DNA of 22,082 bases from Ruminococcaceae bacterium UBA3323 (GCA_002361935.1 DESD01000040.1:11433-33514); one strand, 5' to 3'. Positions 1 through 7,939 are shown, counted from the first letter of the stretch. A program made the numbers and translations. The notes: generated by a model not told the origin, from the letters alone.

Positions 1-106
1 GAGCCCTGTTGTTCCCACCAAGAACAGACTGTACCTTTTATGCAGTCTGTTTTTTTTTGCAATTTTGTATGCGAGAACCTGTGAGGCACGGTCCAAATTT
101 TAATTT
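1..106. repeat. Tandem repeat copy 1 (cut by the window edge)
   Basis: Bases 1-106 recur at 156-259 with only a few substitutions and single-base length changes, giving a repeat period of about 155 bases. The copy holds a hairpin with a T-run (24-31 pairs with 43-50) and then the 5' half of a second structure. Because the window starts inside the unit, the array probably continues to the left. Confidence 0.85.
24..58 (+). terminator. Intrinsic terminator in repeat copy 1
   Basis: ACAGACTG (24-31) pairs with CAGTCTGT (43-50), and a run of nine T follows at 50-58. It would terminate a transcript entering from outside the window. Confidence 0.75.
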
Positions 107-211
107 GGCAAAGAACAGTTCGGGGAACTGTTCGTCCCGTGCCTGTTTCTTATGGGAGCCCTGTTGTTCCCACCAAGAACAGACTGTACTTTTATGCAGT
201 CTGTTTTTTTT
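73..211 (+). ncRNA. Candidate structured small RNA, one complete repeat unit
   Basis: The only complete unit in the window can fold throughout. Arm 84-91 pairs with 137-144 (AGGCACGG/CCGTGCCT), extended imperfectly outward by 73-78 with 145-151. This stem encloses two hairpins, 93-98/103-108 and 113-120/126-133, making a three-way junction. A further hairpin follows (TGGGAGC 153-159 with GTTCCCA 166-172), then an intrinsic terminator (179-186/197-204 with T 204-211). The order of junction, hairpin and terminator suggests an independent RNA of about 140 nt. I saw no clear promoter and cannot assign a family. A 6S-like RNA was considered but not established. Confidence 0.45.
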
Positions 212-259
212 GCAATTTTGTATGTAAGAACCTGTGAGGCACGGTTCAAATTTTAATTT
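156..259. repeat. Tandem repeat copy 2 (3' truncated)
   Basis: This is the second copy of the 1-106 sequence. It again has the terminator hairpin, followed by the GAACCTGTGAGGCACGG segment and an A/T-rich stretch. Unlike copy 1 it is not followed by the hairpin at 113-133 or the CCGTGCC arm at 137-143, so it is the broken last unit of the array. The promoter of the downstream GH2 gene begins 11 bases after it ends. Confidence 0.85.
179..211 (+). terminator. Intrinsic terminator in repeat copy 2
   Basis: ACAGACTG (179-186) pairs with CAGTCTGT (197-204), followed by T at 204-211. It is the same hairpin as in copy 1, with a loop one base shorter, and ends the candidate small RNA. Confidence 0.75.
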
Positions 260-270
260 TATAAATTAAG

Positions 271-300
271 TAGACAACTGCATTTGTTTTATATTATAAT
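271..300 (+). promoter_or_regulatory. Promoter of the first GH2 gene
   Basis: TAGACA (271-276) and TATAAT (295-300) are separated by 18 bases. The expected start of transcription is near 307, giving a leader of about 27 bases before the GGAGGG ribosome binding site. Confidence 0.6.
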
Positions 301-333
301 TAAGCAGTACAGTAATATTCGGAGGGCATTGCT

Positions 334-2403
334 TTGATTAACAGGGATTGGAAATTTTACAAAGGAAAAAGCAGTAATGCTTTTTCACCTGAATTTGATG
401 ACAGCGAATGGGAAAGCATTTCCATTCCGCACACTTGGAACAATATTGACGGTCAGGACGGCACAATCGGTGGAAAAAGCATAAAGGATACCGACTATTT
501 CAGAGGCGATTGCTGGTACAGAAAAAAAGTGTTTTTTGAAAAAGAAGACGAAGAAAAACAGATTTACCTTCGTTTTCAGGGTGTCAATATACAAACGCAG
601 CTGTATGTAAACGGGGCTTTCGTCGGAAGCCACAAGGGCGGTTACACTGCATTTTCATTTGATATTACCGAATTTCTGAATTTCGGCAGCGAAAATCTGA
701 TTGCTGTTATGGTGAACAACGAATATACCGAGGAAATTGCACCTTTGACTGCCGATTTTACATTTTACGGCGGAATCTACCGAGAAACAGAGCTGATAAA
801 AAAGAATAAAATTCACTTCAGCTTCGGAGAATATGCAACAAGGGGTATAAAAATCACCACGCCTACCGTTACGGATAAAAAGGCAGAGTGCAGAATAAGT
901 GCGGTTATTGAGAACAATACCGATTATGAAAAAACGCTGAATATCATTTCAAGGATTGAAAAAAACAATCTGTTTGCTGAAAATCCGTATATAGAGCAAA
1001 CGGATTTCGAAAAGTATAATACTGACTTTGATGAATTTGAGAACTGTAAAGATAAGGAAATCACAATTCTGCCGAATTCCAAACAGGAAATCGGATTTTC
1101 TTTTGAAATCGAAAACCCGCATCTCTGGAACGGACGGAAAGATCCGTTTTTATACAGAGCCACGCTTGAAATTTCGGAAAACGGAAATGTAATTGACAAA
1201 ATTTCCGACACTATGGGATTACGATATTTTGAGATTGACGGAGAAAACGGCTTTTATCTTAACGGAAAAAGCTGCAATCTGCGCGGAGTAAGCAGGCACC
1301 AGGACAGGGAAGGAATCGGAAATGCAATAACAGAGCATGAGCATAATGAGGATTTTGCCTTAATTTACAATATGGGCGCAAATTCAATCCGTCTTGCTCA
1401 TTATCCCCAGGCAGAATACTTTTACAGGCTATGCGATTACTACGGCATAATTGTATGGGCGGAAATTCCCGTTGTGGATTTAATCGGCGGAAGCGGCGCA
1501 TACGAAAACCCGAATGACGAAAGAAAAGAATTTTTCAAAACAACAAAAAGCCAGCTTAAGGAAATGATCCATCAGAATTATAATCATCCGTCCATTGTGT
1601 GCTGGGGAATCCAGAATGAAATCATGGCAAAATATGACGATGTTATGCGCCCGTTTACGCAGGAGCTTCACAATATTGCAAAAGCAGAGGATAAATACAG
1701 ATACACAACCATGGCAACAAATCACGGTGCCGCCTCCGAATGGAAAAGCGACCTTATTGCATGGAATGTTTATCCCGGCTGGTACGGAATGAGCAGAAAA
1801 CAGCTTGGATGGTTTATGGACAAAAACAGATTTAACAGACCAACAGGTATTTCGGAATACGGAGCAGGCGGAAATCATAATCAGCACAAATTAAAACCGA
1901 AGCGCCCGAAGCATAACGGGCAGTGGCATCCCGAGGAATACCAGACAATCAGCCACGAGGCATTCCTTAAGTCCATTGAAAAGAGAAAATACTTATGGTG
2001 CACCTATGTTTGGAATATGTTTGATTTCGGATCGGACGGAAGAAATGAGGGCGGCCGGCCGGGAATGAATGATAAAGGTCTTGTCAGCTTTGACAGAAAA
2101 ACGAAGAAGGACAGTTATTATCTTTATCAGAGCAATTGGAGCAAAAATCCAATGGTTCATATCACAAGCAAGCGCCTTGAAGCAAGAAAAAGAAAAACGT
2201 TTTTCAAAGTTTATTCTAATGGCAGCACCGTAACACTTTACATAAACGGCAGAAAATTCAAAACGATTTCTTCCGAAAGCTGCAGGCAAAGAGGTATCTT
2301 TATTTTTAAAGCAGTTAAGCTTTCTAAGGGCAGAAATGAGATAAAAGCCATTGCAGACTGCAGCGGAAGAGAAATTGCAGATACAGCAGTTTTTATCGGA
2401 TAA
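334..2403 (+). CDS. Glycoside hydrolase family 2 protein (beta-galactosidase/beta-glucuronidase-like)
   Basis: This is a 689-residue retaining exo-glycosidase of family GH2, which removes terminal beta-linked sugars; the sugar cannot be read from sequence. Residues 1-160 are the sugar-binding jelly roll, about 180-300 the immunoglobulin-like domain, and about 300-600 the TIM barrel. The acid/base is E429 in WGIQNE and the nucleophile E508 in GISEYGAGG. A short beta-rich tail (about 635-689, with VTLYINGRKFK) resembles the extra C-terminal domain of some GH2 enzymes. There is no signal peptide, so it acts in the cytoplasm on imported oligosaccharides. The start is TTG at 334, set by GGAGGG (321-326) seven bases upstream; no in-frame ATG is as well placed. 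It is monocistronic, with no clear intrinsic terminator after it. It differs in architecture from the GH2 at 17724-20717 and is not a recent duplicate. Confidence 0.9.
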   Translation: MINRDWKFYKGKSSNAFSPEFDDSEWESISIPHTWNNIDGQDGTIGGKSIKDTDYFRGDCWYRKKVFFEKEDEEKQIYLRFQGVNIQTQLYVNGAFVGSHKGGYTAFSFDITEFLNFGSENLIAVMVNNEYTEEIAPLTADFTFYGGIYRETELIKKNKIHFSFGEYATRGIKITTPTVTDKKAECRISAVIENNTDYEKTLNIISRIEKNNLFAENPYIEQTDFEKYNTDFDEFENCKDKEITILPNSKQEIGFSFEIENPHLWNGRKDPFLYRATLEISENGNVIDKISDTMGLRYFEIDGENGFYLNGKSCNLRGVSRHQDREGIGNAITEHEHNEDFALIYNMGANSIRLAHYPQAEYFYRLCDYYGIIVWAEIPVVDLIGGSGAYENPNDERKEFFKTTKSQLKEMIHQNYNHPSIVCWGIQNEIMAKYDDVMRPFTQELHNIAKAEDKYRYTTMATNHGAASEWKSDLIAWNVYPGWYGMSRKQLGWFMDKNRFNRPTGISEYGAGGNHNQHKLKPKRPKHNGQWHPEEYQTISHEAFLKSIEKRKYLWCTYVWNMFDFGSDGRNEGGRPGMNDKGLVSFDRKTKKDSYYLYQSNWSKNPMVHITSKRLEARKRKTFFKVYSNGSTVTLYINGRKFKTISSESCRQRGIFIFKAVKLSKGRNEIKAIADCSGREIADTAVFIG

Positions 2404-2447
2404 TATGAAAACCGTACCTCCTCTTTTTGGCAGACCGTTTTTTTAAT

Positions 2448-2476
2448 TTGACTATATCGGGCAAAAGATATATAAT
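2448..2476 (+). promoter_or_regulatory. Promoter of tRNA-Gly (and possibly glpP)
   Basis: TTGACT (2448-2453) and TATAAT (2471-2476) have the ideal 17-base spacing. Transcription would start within a few bases of the mature tRNA 5' end at 2485. Confidence 0.8.
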
Positions 2477-2484
2477 AAACTTAT

Positions 2485-2558
<74 letters not shown>

Positions 2559-2583
2559 TTTTAAAGGAACTGCGGTTTGATGT

Positions 2584-3153
2584 ATGAATGAAAACATATT
2601 ATATGAGCTTTTAGGAAATTATCCTATTATAGCTGCCGTTAAGGATGATGCAGGATTAGAAAAATGTATTGAAAGCGAAAGCAGGATTGTTTTTGTGCTT
2701 TACGGCAGCATAAATAATATTTCGGATATTGTATCCAGACTGAAAAAGGCAGACAAAATTATTTTTGTTCACGCCGATCTGATAGATGGCCTTGCAAACA
2801 GGGAAGCCAGCATTGATTTCCTAAACAACACTGTTCAGCCAAACGGCATCATATCAACCAAGCTTTCTTTAATCAAGCACGCAAAATTGCTTGGAATGCT
2901 TACGGTTATGCGCTTTTTCGTAATTGATTCAAGAGCAATGGAAAATATACGCCACTGCGATTTAAAGCAATATGCCGATTTCATTGAAATTCTGCCCGGC
3001 CTTATGCCTAAAATTATAAACAAGGTTTCGAAATTAACGAAAAAACCCGTTATTGCCGGCGGAATGATTGACGAAAAGGAAGATGTTGTAACTGCGCTTT
3101 CAAACGGAGCTGTTGCAATTTCAACCACAAATACAAAAGTGTGGTTTTTGTAA
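2584..3153 (+). CDS. glpP: GlpP family glycerol-3-phosphate-responsive antiterminator
   Basis: This 189-residue protein matches the GlpP family (G3P_antiterm), a TIM-barrel-like RNA-binding regulator. When glycerol-3-phosphate is bound, it prevents premature termination in the leaders of glycerol genes. Family motifs visible are VFVLYGSI (36-43), HADLIDGL (63-70), ISTK (90-93), FFVIDS (111-116), EILPG (135-139), IAGGMI (157-162) and GAVAIST near 175-181. The length matches the family. The start is ATG at 2584; the nearest purine-rich site, AAGGA (2564-2568), is 15 bases away, so initiation may be weak. The gene follows the tRNA directly and can be read from the tRNA promoter. Immediately downstream lie a promoter and a terminator-bearing leader for a glycerol-3-phosphate dehydrogenase-like operon, its likely target. 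Confidence 0.92.
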   Translation: MNENILYELLGNYPIIAAVKDDAGLEKCIESESRIVFVLYGSINNISDIVSRLKKADKIIFVHADLIDGLANREASIDFLNNTVQPNGIISTKLSLIKHAKLLGMLTVMRFFVIDSRAMENIRHCDLKQYADFIEILPGLMPKIINKVSKLTKKPVIAGGMIDEKEDVVTALSNGAVAISTTNTKVWFL

Positions 3154-3161
3154 AAAAACAC

Positions 3162-3190
3162 TTGCAAATTCAATAAAACCGTAGTAGAAT
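3162..3190 (+). promoter_or_regulatory. Promoter of the glp oxidoreductase operon
   Basis: TTGCAA (3162-3167) and TAGAAT (3185-3190) are 17 bases apart. Predicted initiation near 3197 gives an unusually long untranslated leader of about 139 bases that contains a terminator. Confidence 0.65.
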
Positions 3191-3222
3191 ATATTTGAAA
3201 GAAATATTGCCTGATGAGTTTT

Positions 3223-3279
3223 GAGTAACAGGAATTTAAGGCTGCGAAAGCTGCCTTGGTTTGCTGTTGCTCTTTTTTT
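3223..3279 (+). terminator. Leader terminator, probable GlpP antitermination target
   Basis: GAGTAACAG (3223-3231) pairs with CTGTTGCTC (3264-3272), with one T-G wobble. The stem continues inward through a few mismatches to AAGGC/GCCTT (3238-3242 with 3252-3256) and is capped by a GAAA tetraloop at 3246-3249. Seven T (3273-3279) follow directly. It lies inside the leader, downstream of the operon promoter and upstream of the first start codon, so it would abort transcription unless counteracted. The adjacent glpP gene makes GlpP the obvious candidate. Confidence 0.8.
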
Positions 3280-3335
3280 ATTTTCAACAGGTAAAAATCA
3301 ATGATAATCAGCTTTCATTTCAGGGGGAATTTTTT

Positions 3336-4769
3336 ATGTATGATGTTGCAATTATAGGCAGCGGAATCGTTGGGGCAGCCTGCGCCTACAGGCTCAGCCG
3401 CTTCAATCTCAAAACAGTTATGATTGAAAAGAACAATGATGTCTGCTGCGGAACAACAAAGGCAAACAGCGCAATCATTCACGCTGGCTATGATCCGAAG
3501 CCAAACACACTTATGGCAAAGCTTAATGTTGAAGGCTCACAAATGACTGCGGAAATCTGCGAAAAGCTGGACGTTCCTTATGAACAGATAGGCTCTTTGG
3601 TGGTTGCTTTCTCAGAGGAGGAAGCCAAAACAATTGAGGAGCTCTGCAAAAGAGGAATTCAAAACGGCGTTCAGGGTATTAAAATAATCGGCAGGGATGA
3701 GATTAAAGAGCTTGAGCCGAATATTTCCGATAATGCAGTATGTGCCCTGTATGCACCTACTGCAGCAATTGTAAATCCATGGGAATACGGGCTCGCAATG
3801 GCCGAAACCGCTGTAAGGAACGGAACCGAAATTCTGCTGGAAGCCGAGGTTACGGGCATTGACCGAAAAGACGGATTCTGGAACATCCACACGGCAAAGG
3901 GCGATGGTGAAGCAAAATATGTTATCAATGCTGCCGGTGTAAACAGCGACGATATTCACAATATGGTTGCCGAAGAAACCTTTAAAATTCTTCCGAGTGC
4001 CGGGGAATATTATCTTCTTGACAAATCAGAGGGCACAAGAGTATCTCATATTGTTTTTCAATGCCCAAACAAAGAAGGCAAGGGCACTCTTGTTGCACCT
4101 ACCGTTCACGGCAATCTTATCGTTGGACCAAACTCTGTTGCAGGCAGTAAGGAGGACGTTTCAACAAAAACAGCCAGCCTTGATTTCATAAGAGAGACAG
4201 CCGCAAAATCTGTTCCTTCCATTGCTTTCAGGGAAAACATCAGAAACTTTACGGGTATCCGTGCAAACAGCACTGTTGATGATTTTATCATTGAATTTGG
4301 AGCGGAGCATTTTCTTGACCTTGCAGGAATTAAATCTCCCGGGCTTTCAGCAGCCCCTGCCATTGCAAAAATGGCGGAGGAAATGCTTATTGAAGACGGA
4401 CTTGAAGCAACCGAAAAGGAAACATTTATTGATAAAAGAACGCATATTGTATTCAAACATCTATCGGCTCCCGTTAAAAACCAGGTTATCTATCAGAATC
4501 CTGCTTACGGAAGAGTTATCTGCCGCTGCGAAACCATAACAGAGGGCGAAATTATCGCTGCGCTCAACTCCCCTATTCCGCCTGTTTCACTTGATGGAAT
4601 CAAAAGGCGAGCCGGATCGGGAATGGGCAGATGTCAGGGCGGCTTCTGCGGACCTAAAATTCTTGAAATTATGGCAAAATATAAAAATACGGAATATGAA
4701 AACATCCTTCAGGATAATACGGGAAGCTATATACTTACCGAGCCAACAAAGAACGGGAGGAAAAAATAA
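3336..4769 (+). CDS. GlpA-like FAD-dependent oxidoreductase with C-terminal BFD-type [2Fe-2S] domain
   Basis: This 477-residue enzyme is probably the catalytic subunit of an anaerobic glycerol-3-phosphate dehydrogenase, oxidising glycerol-3-phosphate to dihydroxyacetone phosphate. Residues 3-350 form a DAO-type flavin domain, with the dinucleotide-binding motif GSGIVG at 8-13 and the second glycines and serine of CCGTTKANS near 37-45. The C-terminal BFD-like domain carries C396-R-C398 and C433-x4-C438, four cysteines suited to a [2Fe-2S] cluster. The start is ATG at 3336, preceded by AGGGGG (3322-3327); the in-frame extension back to 3261 lies inside the leader terminator and is rejected. Its stop overlaps the next start (TAATG), so translation is coupled. 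The substrate is inferred from glpP and the gene trio; other DAO substrates are possible. Confidence 0.87.
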   Translation: MYDVAIIGSGIVGAACAYRLSRFNLKTVMIEKNNDVCCGTTKANSAIIHAGYDPKPNTLMAKLNVEGSQMTAEICEKLDVPYEQIGSLVVAFSEEEAKTIEELCKRGIQNGVQGIKIIGRDEIKELEPNISDNAVCALYAPTAAIVNPWEYGLAMAETAVRNGTEILLEAEVTGIDRKDGFWNIHTAKGDGEAKYVINAAGVNSDDIHNMVAEETFKILPSAGEYYLLDKSEGTRVSHIVFQCPNKEGKGTLVAPTVHGNLIVGPNSVAGSKEDVSTKTASLDFIRETAAKSVPSIAFRENIRNFTGIRANSTVDDFIIEFGAEHFLDLAGIKSPGLSAAPAIAKMAEEMLIEDGLEATEKETFIDKRTHIVFKHLSAPVKNQVIYQNPAYGRVICRCETITEGEIIAALNSPIPPVSLDGIKRRAGSGMGRCQGGFCGPKILEIMAKYKNTEYENILQDNTGSYILTEPTKNGRKK

Positions 4770-6016
4770 TGTATGATTTAATCGTTGTCGGCGGAGGACC
4801 TGCAGGGCTTGCAGCAGCGCTGAGTGCATATGAAAACGGACTGAAAAACATCATTATTATCGAAAGAGATAAAGAACTCGGCGGTATTCTTAACCAGTGC
4901 ATTCACAACGGCTTCGGGCTTCACTATTTTAAAGAGGAGCTTACCGGACCCGAATATGCCGGCAGATTTATAGATATGCTGAAAGATACAAACGTTAAGA
5001 TTTTAACCGATACTATGGTACTTGAGCTTACAAAAGACAAAAAAATTCACTGTGTAAACACCAAAGACGGATATCAGATTTTAAGTGCAAAGGCCATTGT
5101 GCTTGCCATGGGATGCCGTGAAAGAACAAGAGGAGCCATTTCCATTCCCGGCACCCGACCTGCAGGTGTTTTAACAGCAGGCGCGGCGCAAAGATTTGTA
5201 AACATTGAGGGTCATATGGTTGGTAAAAGGGTTGTTATTTTAGGCTCCGGAGATATCGGATTGATTATGGCACGCCGTATGACACTTGAGGGAGCAGAGG
5301 TGCTTGCCTGTGTTGAACTTATGCCGTATTCGGGAGGACTGCAGAGAAACATTGTTCAGTGCCTTAACGATTTCAACATCCCTCTTTATCTTTCCCATAC
5401 AATTACCAATATCGAGGGAAAAAACAGAGTAGAGGGCGTAACTATCGCAAAGGTTGGTGCAGACAGAAAGCCTATTGAAGGCACAGAAATCCATTTTGAT
5501 TGTGACACGGTTCTTTTATCCGTTGGTCTGATTCCCGAAAACGAGCTTACCAGATCTGCCGAAATTGAAATAGACAGCCGGACAAACGGCTCTGTTGTTT
5601 TTGAAAACATGGAAACCTCCGTTGACGGCATATTTGCCTGCGGCAACGTTGTTCATGTTCACGATTTGGTTGATTTTGTTACAGCGGAAAGCAAGAAAGC
5701 AGGAAAGGCTGCTGCCGATTATGTTTTAAACGGTGAAAAAAGCAGAACGGATTATATAACGCTTTCAAACGGAAACGGCATCGGATACACCGTTCCGCAG
5801 AAAATCCGAAAAAGTGCCGAAGAAACGGAAATCTTTTTCAGGGTAAGACAAATCTTCAAAAACTCCGCAATTGTTGTTATGGACGGAGAAAATCAGCTTG
5901 CAAGGTTCAGGAGGGAGCACTTAGCACCGGGTGAAATGGAAAAAATAAAAATCCCGAATGCGCTTATGAAAAAAATTGTATCTGATAAATTAACGGTTTT
6001 GGTTGAGGAGGCGTAA
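4769..6016 (+). CDS. GlpB-like FAD/NAD(P)-binding pyridine nucleotide oxidoreductase
   Basis: This 415-residue flavoprotein has the pyridine-nucleotide-disulphide reductase fold. The FAD-binding motif GGGPAG is at 8-13, the NAD(P)-binding motif GSGDIG at 159-164, and a second FAD contact lies near VDGIFACGNV (286-294). A redox-active CxxC is absent, so it is not a thioredoxin- or lipoamide-type reductase. It probably moves electrons between NAD(H) and the GlpA-like partner. It overlaps the upstream stop by one base, and the GAGGAGG ribosome binding site of the next gene lies within its last codons. This arrangement (DAO-BFD protein, this flavoprotein, DUF1667) is a recurrent trio in anaerobic Firmicutes linked to glycerol-3-phosphate oxidation, as I recall it from family knowledge. 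There is no signal peptide. Confidence 0.88.
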   Translation: MYDLIVVGGGPAGLAAALSAYENGLKNIIIIERDKELGGILNQCIHNGFGLHYFKEELTGPEYAGRFIDMLKDTNVKILTDTMVLELTKDKKIHCVNTKDGYQILSAKAIVLAMGCRERTRGAISIPGTRPAGVLTAGAAQRFVNIEGHMVGKRVVILGSGDIGLIMARRMTLEGAEVLACVELMPYSGGLQRNIVQCLNDFNIPLYLSHTITNIEGKNRVEGVTIAKVGADRKPIEGTEIHFDCDTVLLSVGLIPENELTRSAEIEIDSRTNGSVVFENMETSVDGIFACGNVVHVHDLVDFVTAESKKAGKAAADYVLNGEKSRTDYITLSNGNGIGYTVPQKIRKSAEETEIFFRVRQIFKNSAIVVMDGENQLARFRREHLAPGEMEKIKIPNALMKKIVSDKLTVLVEEA

Positions 6017-6020
6017 AACA

Positions 6021-6371
6021 GTGAAAGAATTAATTTGTATCACCTGCCCCAAGGGCTGCCATCTTAAAATTGATGAGGAAAAGGATTACACAGTAACAGG
6101 CAATGCCTGCCCAAGAGGCGCCGAATACGGAAGAAACGAGCTTAAAAACCCAAAAAGAGTAATAACCTCAACCGTTAAAACAAACAGCACCGAATACTGC
6201 CGCTGCCCTGTTAAGACAAACGGAGCAATCCCGAAGGGAAAAATGTTTGAAATTATGGCTCTGCTTGATGATATCGAGCTTAAAACACCAATCCGCACAG
6301 GCGATATTGTTATAAAGAACCTGTTGAATACGGGAGTAGACATTGTTGCGTGCAAAGAAATCCTGAAATAA
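6021..6371 (+). CDS. DUF1667 small cysteine-rich protein of the glycerol-3-phosphate trio
   Basis: This is a 116-residue DUF1667 protein. The N-terminus has C6-x2-C9-x3-C13 and C30 (in NACPRG), a spacing like that of iron-sulfur or zinc sites; C58 and C60 in YCRCPVKT add a second pair near the middle. It is probably an electron-transfer or assembly subunit for the two flavoproteins upstream, in a role analogous to an iron-sulfur subunit, though the biochemical function is not established. I chose GTG at 6021 because GAGGAGG (6004-6010) is well placed; the alternative GTG at 6003 overlaps that site and would add RRRKTV-type residues before the conserved start. The start lies four bases after the upstream stop. 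It is the last gene of the operon. Confidence 0.83.
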   Translation: MKELICITCPKGCHLKIDEEKDYTVTGNACPRGAEYGRNELKNPKRVITSTVKTNSTEYCRCPVKTNGAIPKGKMFEIMALLDDIELKTPIRTGDIVIKNLLNTGVDIVACKEILK

Positions 6372-6392
6372 TATGAACACTATAACCGATAA

Positions 6393-6423
6393 AAAAGGAG
6401 CAGAATCATCTGCTCCTTTTTTT
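6393..6423. terminator. Bidirectional terminator between DUF1667 gene and glmU
   Basis: GGAGCAGA (6397-6404) pairs with TCTGCTCC (6409-6416) around an ATCA loop. A-runs precede and T-runs follow, so the hairpin works for the plus-strand operon and for glmU on the minus strand. Confidence 0.9.
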
Positions 6424-6436
6424 GAAAACACTTTAA

Positions 6437-7816
6437 TTATTTCATATTTTTATACGGCTTCTTTTCGATTACCCAGCCTTCTTTATTTACCTGTCTTGCA
6501 CGGGCTACGGCAAGTGAATTTTCAGGCACGCTGTCTGTAATTGTTGAGCCTGCCGCCGTAAACGCAGAATTGCCGATTTCAACAGGTGCAATAAGATTTG
6601 TATTGCATCCAAGGAAAGCATTGTCGCCGATTTTACAGCGGTTCTTATTTTTTCCGTCATAATTAACGGTAACCGTTCCGCATCCGAAATTAACATTTTT
6701 GCCAACATCGGAATCCCCGATGTATGTTAAGTGGGCACTCTTTGTACCTTCATCCAGCACGGAGTTCTTTACCTCAACAAAATCACCAATATGAACACCC
6801 TTGCAAAGCCTGCTGCCGGCTCTTATCTGAACAAACGGACCGCAGTCAACTCCGTCTTCAATCTCACTGTCCGTAAACTTAACATTGTCAAGAACAACAT
6901 CATTGCCTACAATACCGTCTTTGATGTAGGTATTCGGGCCGATTGTGCATCTTTCTCCGATAACAGTGTTTCCGAGAATAATTGTATTCGGCAGAATAGT
7001 TGTTTCCTTGCCGATTTTAACATCCATGCCAATCATAACGCCGTCCGTGCTCGGAATATCCACACCGTTTATCATATGAGCAGTATTAATATTCCTTCTC
7101 ATAATGGTGTTCAGTCCGTTCAGCTGAACTCTGTCATTGGCACCTAAAATAACCTCGCTGTTTTCACAGATATATGCACCTGCGTTTTTACCTTGATTAA
7201 TTAAAATTTCAAGGCTGTCTGTTAAATAGTACTCATTCTGCGCATTATTATTTGTAATATTGTCAAGTGCATAAAGCAAATCCTCGCCGTTAAACCAATA
7301 CATACCTGCATTGGATTCATTAATCAGCTTTTCCTCTTCGTTTGCATCCTTATGCTCTACGATACGAAGAAGTGTTCCGTTTTCATCTCTTTTGATATGC
7401 CCTATTCCATTAGTATCATCAACAATGGCAGAGGTTAAAGTAATGGAATTATTATTTGCTTTATGGTACGCATAAACATTATTGATTGTTTCTGCATCCA
7501 TCATAGGACCGTCGCCGTTTAAAATAAGGATTTCATCCTTTTTATGCTTTTCAACAAAGTCTTTTGCCATCATAACGGCATGACCTGTTCCAAGCTGGGG
7601 ATTCTGATAAGCAGTTTCGATTTCCTCATCAAGATAAGCCTCAACAATTTCATGCTTGTATCCGGTTACCACACAGATTTTTTCGCATCCGGCCTCCTTA
7701 ACTGCCCTTATAACATAATGAAGCATTGGCTGAAACAGCACCTCACACATAACCTTCGGAGAGTCTGATTTCATTCTTGTTCCCTTGCCGCCGGCAAGAA
7801 TTATTGCACATTTCAT
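6437..7816 (-). CDS. glmU: Bifunctional UDP-GlcNAc pyrophosphorylase / glucosamine-1-phosphate N-acetyltransferase
   Basis: GlmU makes UDP-N-acetylglucosamine for peptidoglycan: it acetylates glucosamine-1-phosphate and then joins the product to UTP. The 459-residue length is normal. Residues 1-230 are the uridyltransferase domain with LAGGKGTRM (7-15), the PKV segment near 20, QLGTGHA (about 74-80) and NGDGP. Residues from about 250 are left-handed beta-helix hexapeptide repeats, containing the RAGSRL segment, catalytic H362 in HLTYIGD, and the acetyl-CoA site residues NFGCGTVTVNYDG. The start is ATG at 7814-7816 with AAGGAG ten bases upstream. It stands alone rather than in the glmU-prs pair seen in Bacillus. 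LAGG instead of the common LAAG, and MCE where LHE is usual, are mild variants. Confidence 0.96.
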   Translation of the reverse strand: MKCAIILAGGKGTRMKSDSPKVMCEVLFQPMLHYVIRAVKEAGCEKICVVTGYKHEIVEAYLDEEIETAYQNPQLGTGHAVMMAKDFVEKHKKDEILILNGDGPMMDAETINNVYAYHKANNNSITLTSAIVDDTNGIGHIKRDENGTLLRIVEHKDANEEEKLINESNAGMYWFNGEDLLYALDNITNNNAQNEYYLTDSLEILINQGKNAGAYICENSEVILGANDRVQLNGLNTIMRRNINTAHMINGVDIPSTDGVMIGMDVKIGKETTILPNTIILGNTVIGERCTIGPNTYIKDGIVGNDVVLDNVKFTDSEIEDGVDCGPFVQIRAGSRLCKGVHIGDFVEVKNSVLDEGTKSAHLTYIGDSDVGKNVNFGCGTVTVNYDGKNKNRCKIGDNAFLGCNTNLIAPVEIGNSAFTAAGSTITDSVPENSLAVARARQVNKEGWVIEKKPYKNMK

Positions 7817-7873
7817 CTGTAAAGTTCTCCTTATTGTTTAATTATAGTAGTAATTTACACTCGGATTTCTTTT

Positions 7874-7902
7874 ATTATGCACCATTTTTTGTATCTTTTC
7901 AA
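7874..7902 (-). promoter_or_regulatory. Possible glmU promoter
   Basis: On the minus strand TTGAAA (7897-7902) and CATAAT (7874-7879) are 17 bases apart. A separate TATAAT occurs at 7841-7846 but has no good -35 partner. The choice between them is uncertain. Confidence 0.4.
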
Positions 7903-7939
7903 TATAAATTCCAAATTTGCCGTTTTTTTCAAAATTTAT

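Noticed and set aside
73..211. Assignment of the left-edge RNA as 6S RNA
   Set aside because: Size is similar, but the fold is a junction plus hairpins rather than one long stem with a central bubble, and I cannot confirm conserved motifs.
9..227. 72-codon open frame across the tandem repeat
   Set aside because: It crosses both terminator hairpins and repeats itself because the DNA repeats; no ribosome binding site.
1..260. Possible CRISPR array
   Set aside because: The units are about 155 bases with no alternation of short identical repeats and unique spacers.
2404..2447. Terminator after the first GH2 gene
   Set aside because: There is a T-run near 2438-2444, but the preceding bases (ACCG repeated directly, not inverted) do not form a stem.
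3261..3335. N-terminal extension of the GlpA-like protein
   Set aside because: It translates the leader terminator; the ATG at 3336 has a strong ribosome binding site and starts the conserved flavin-binding motif.
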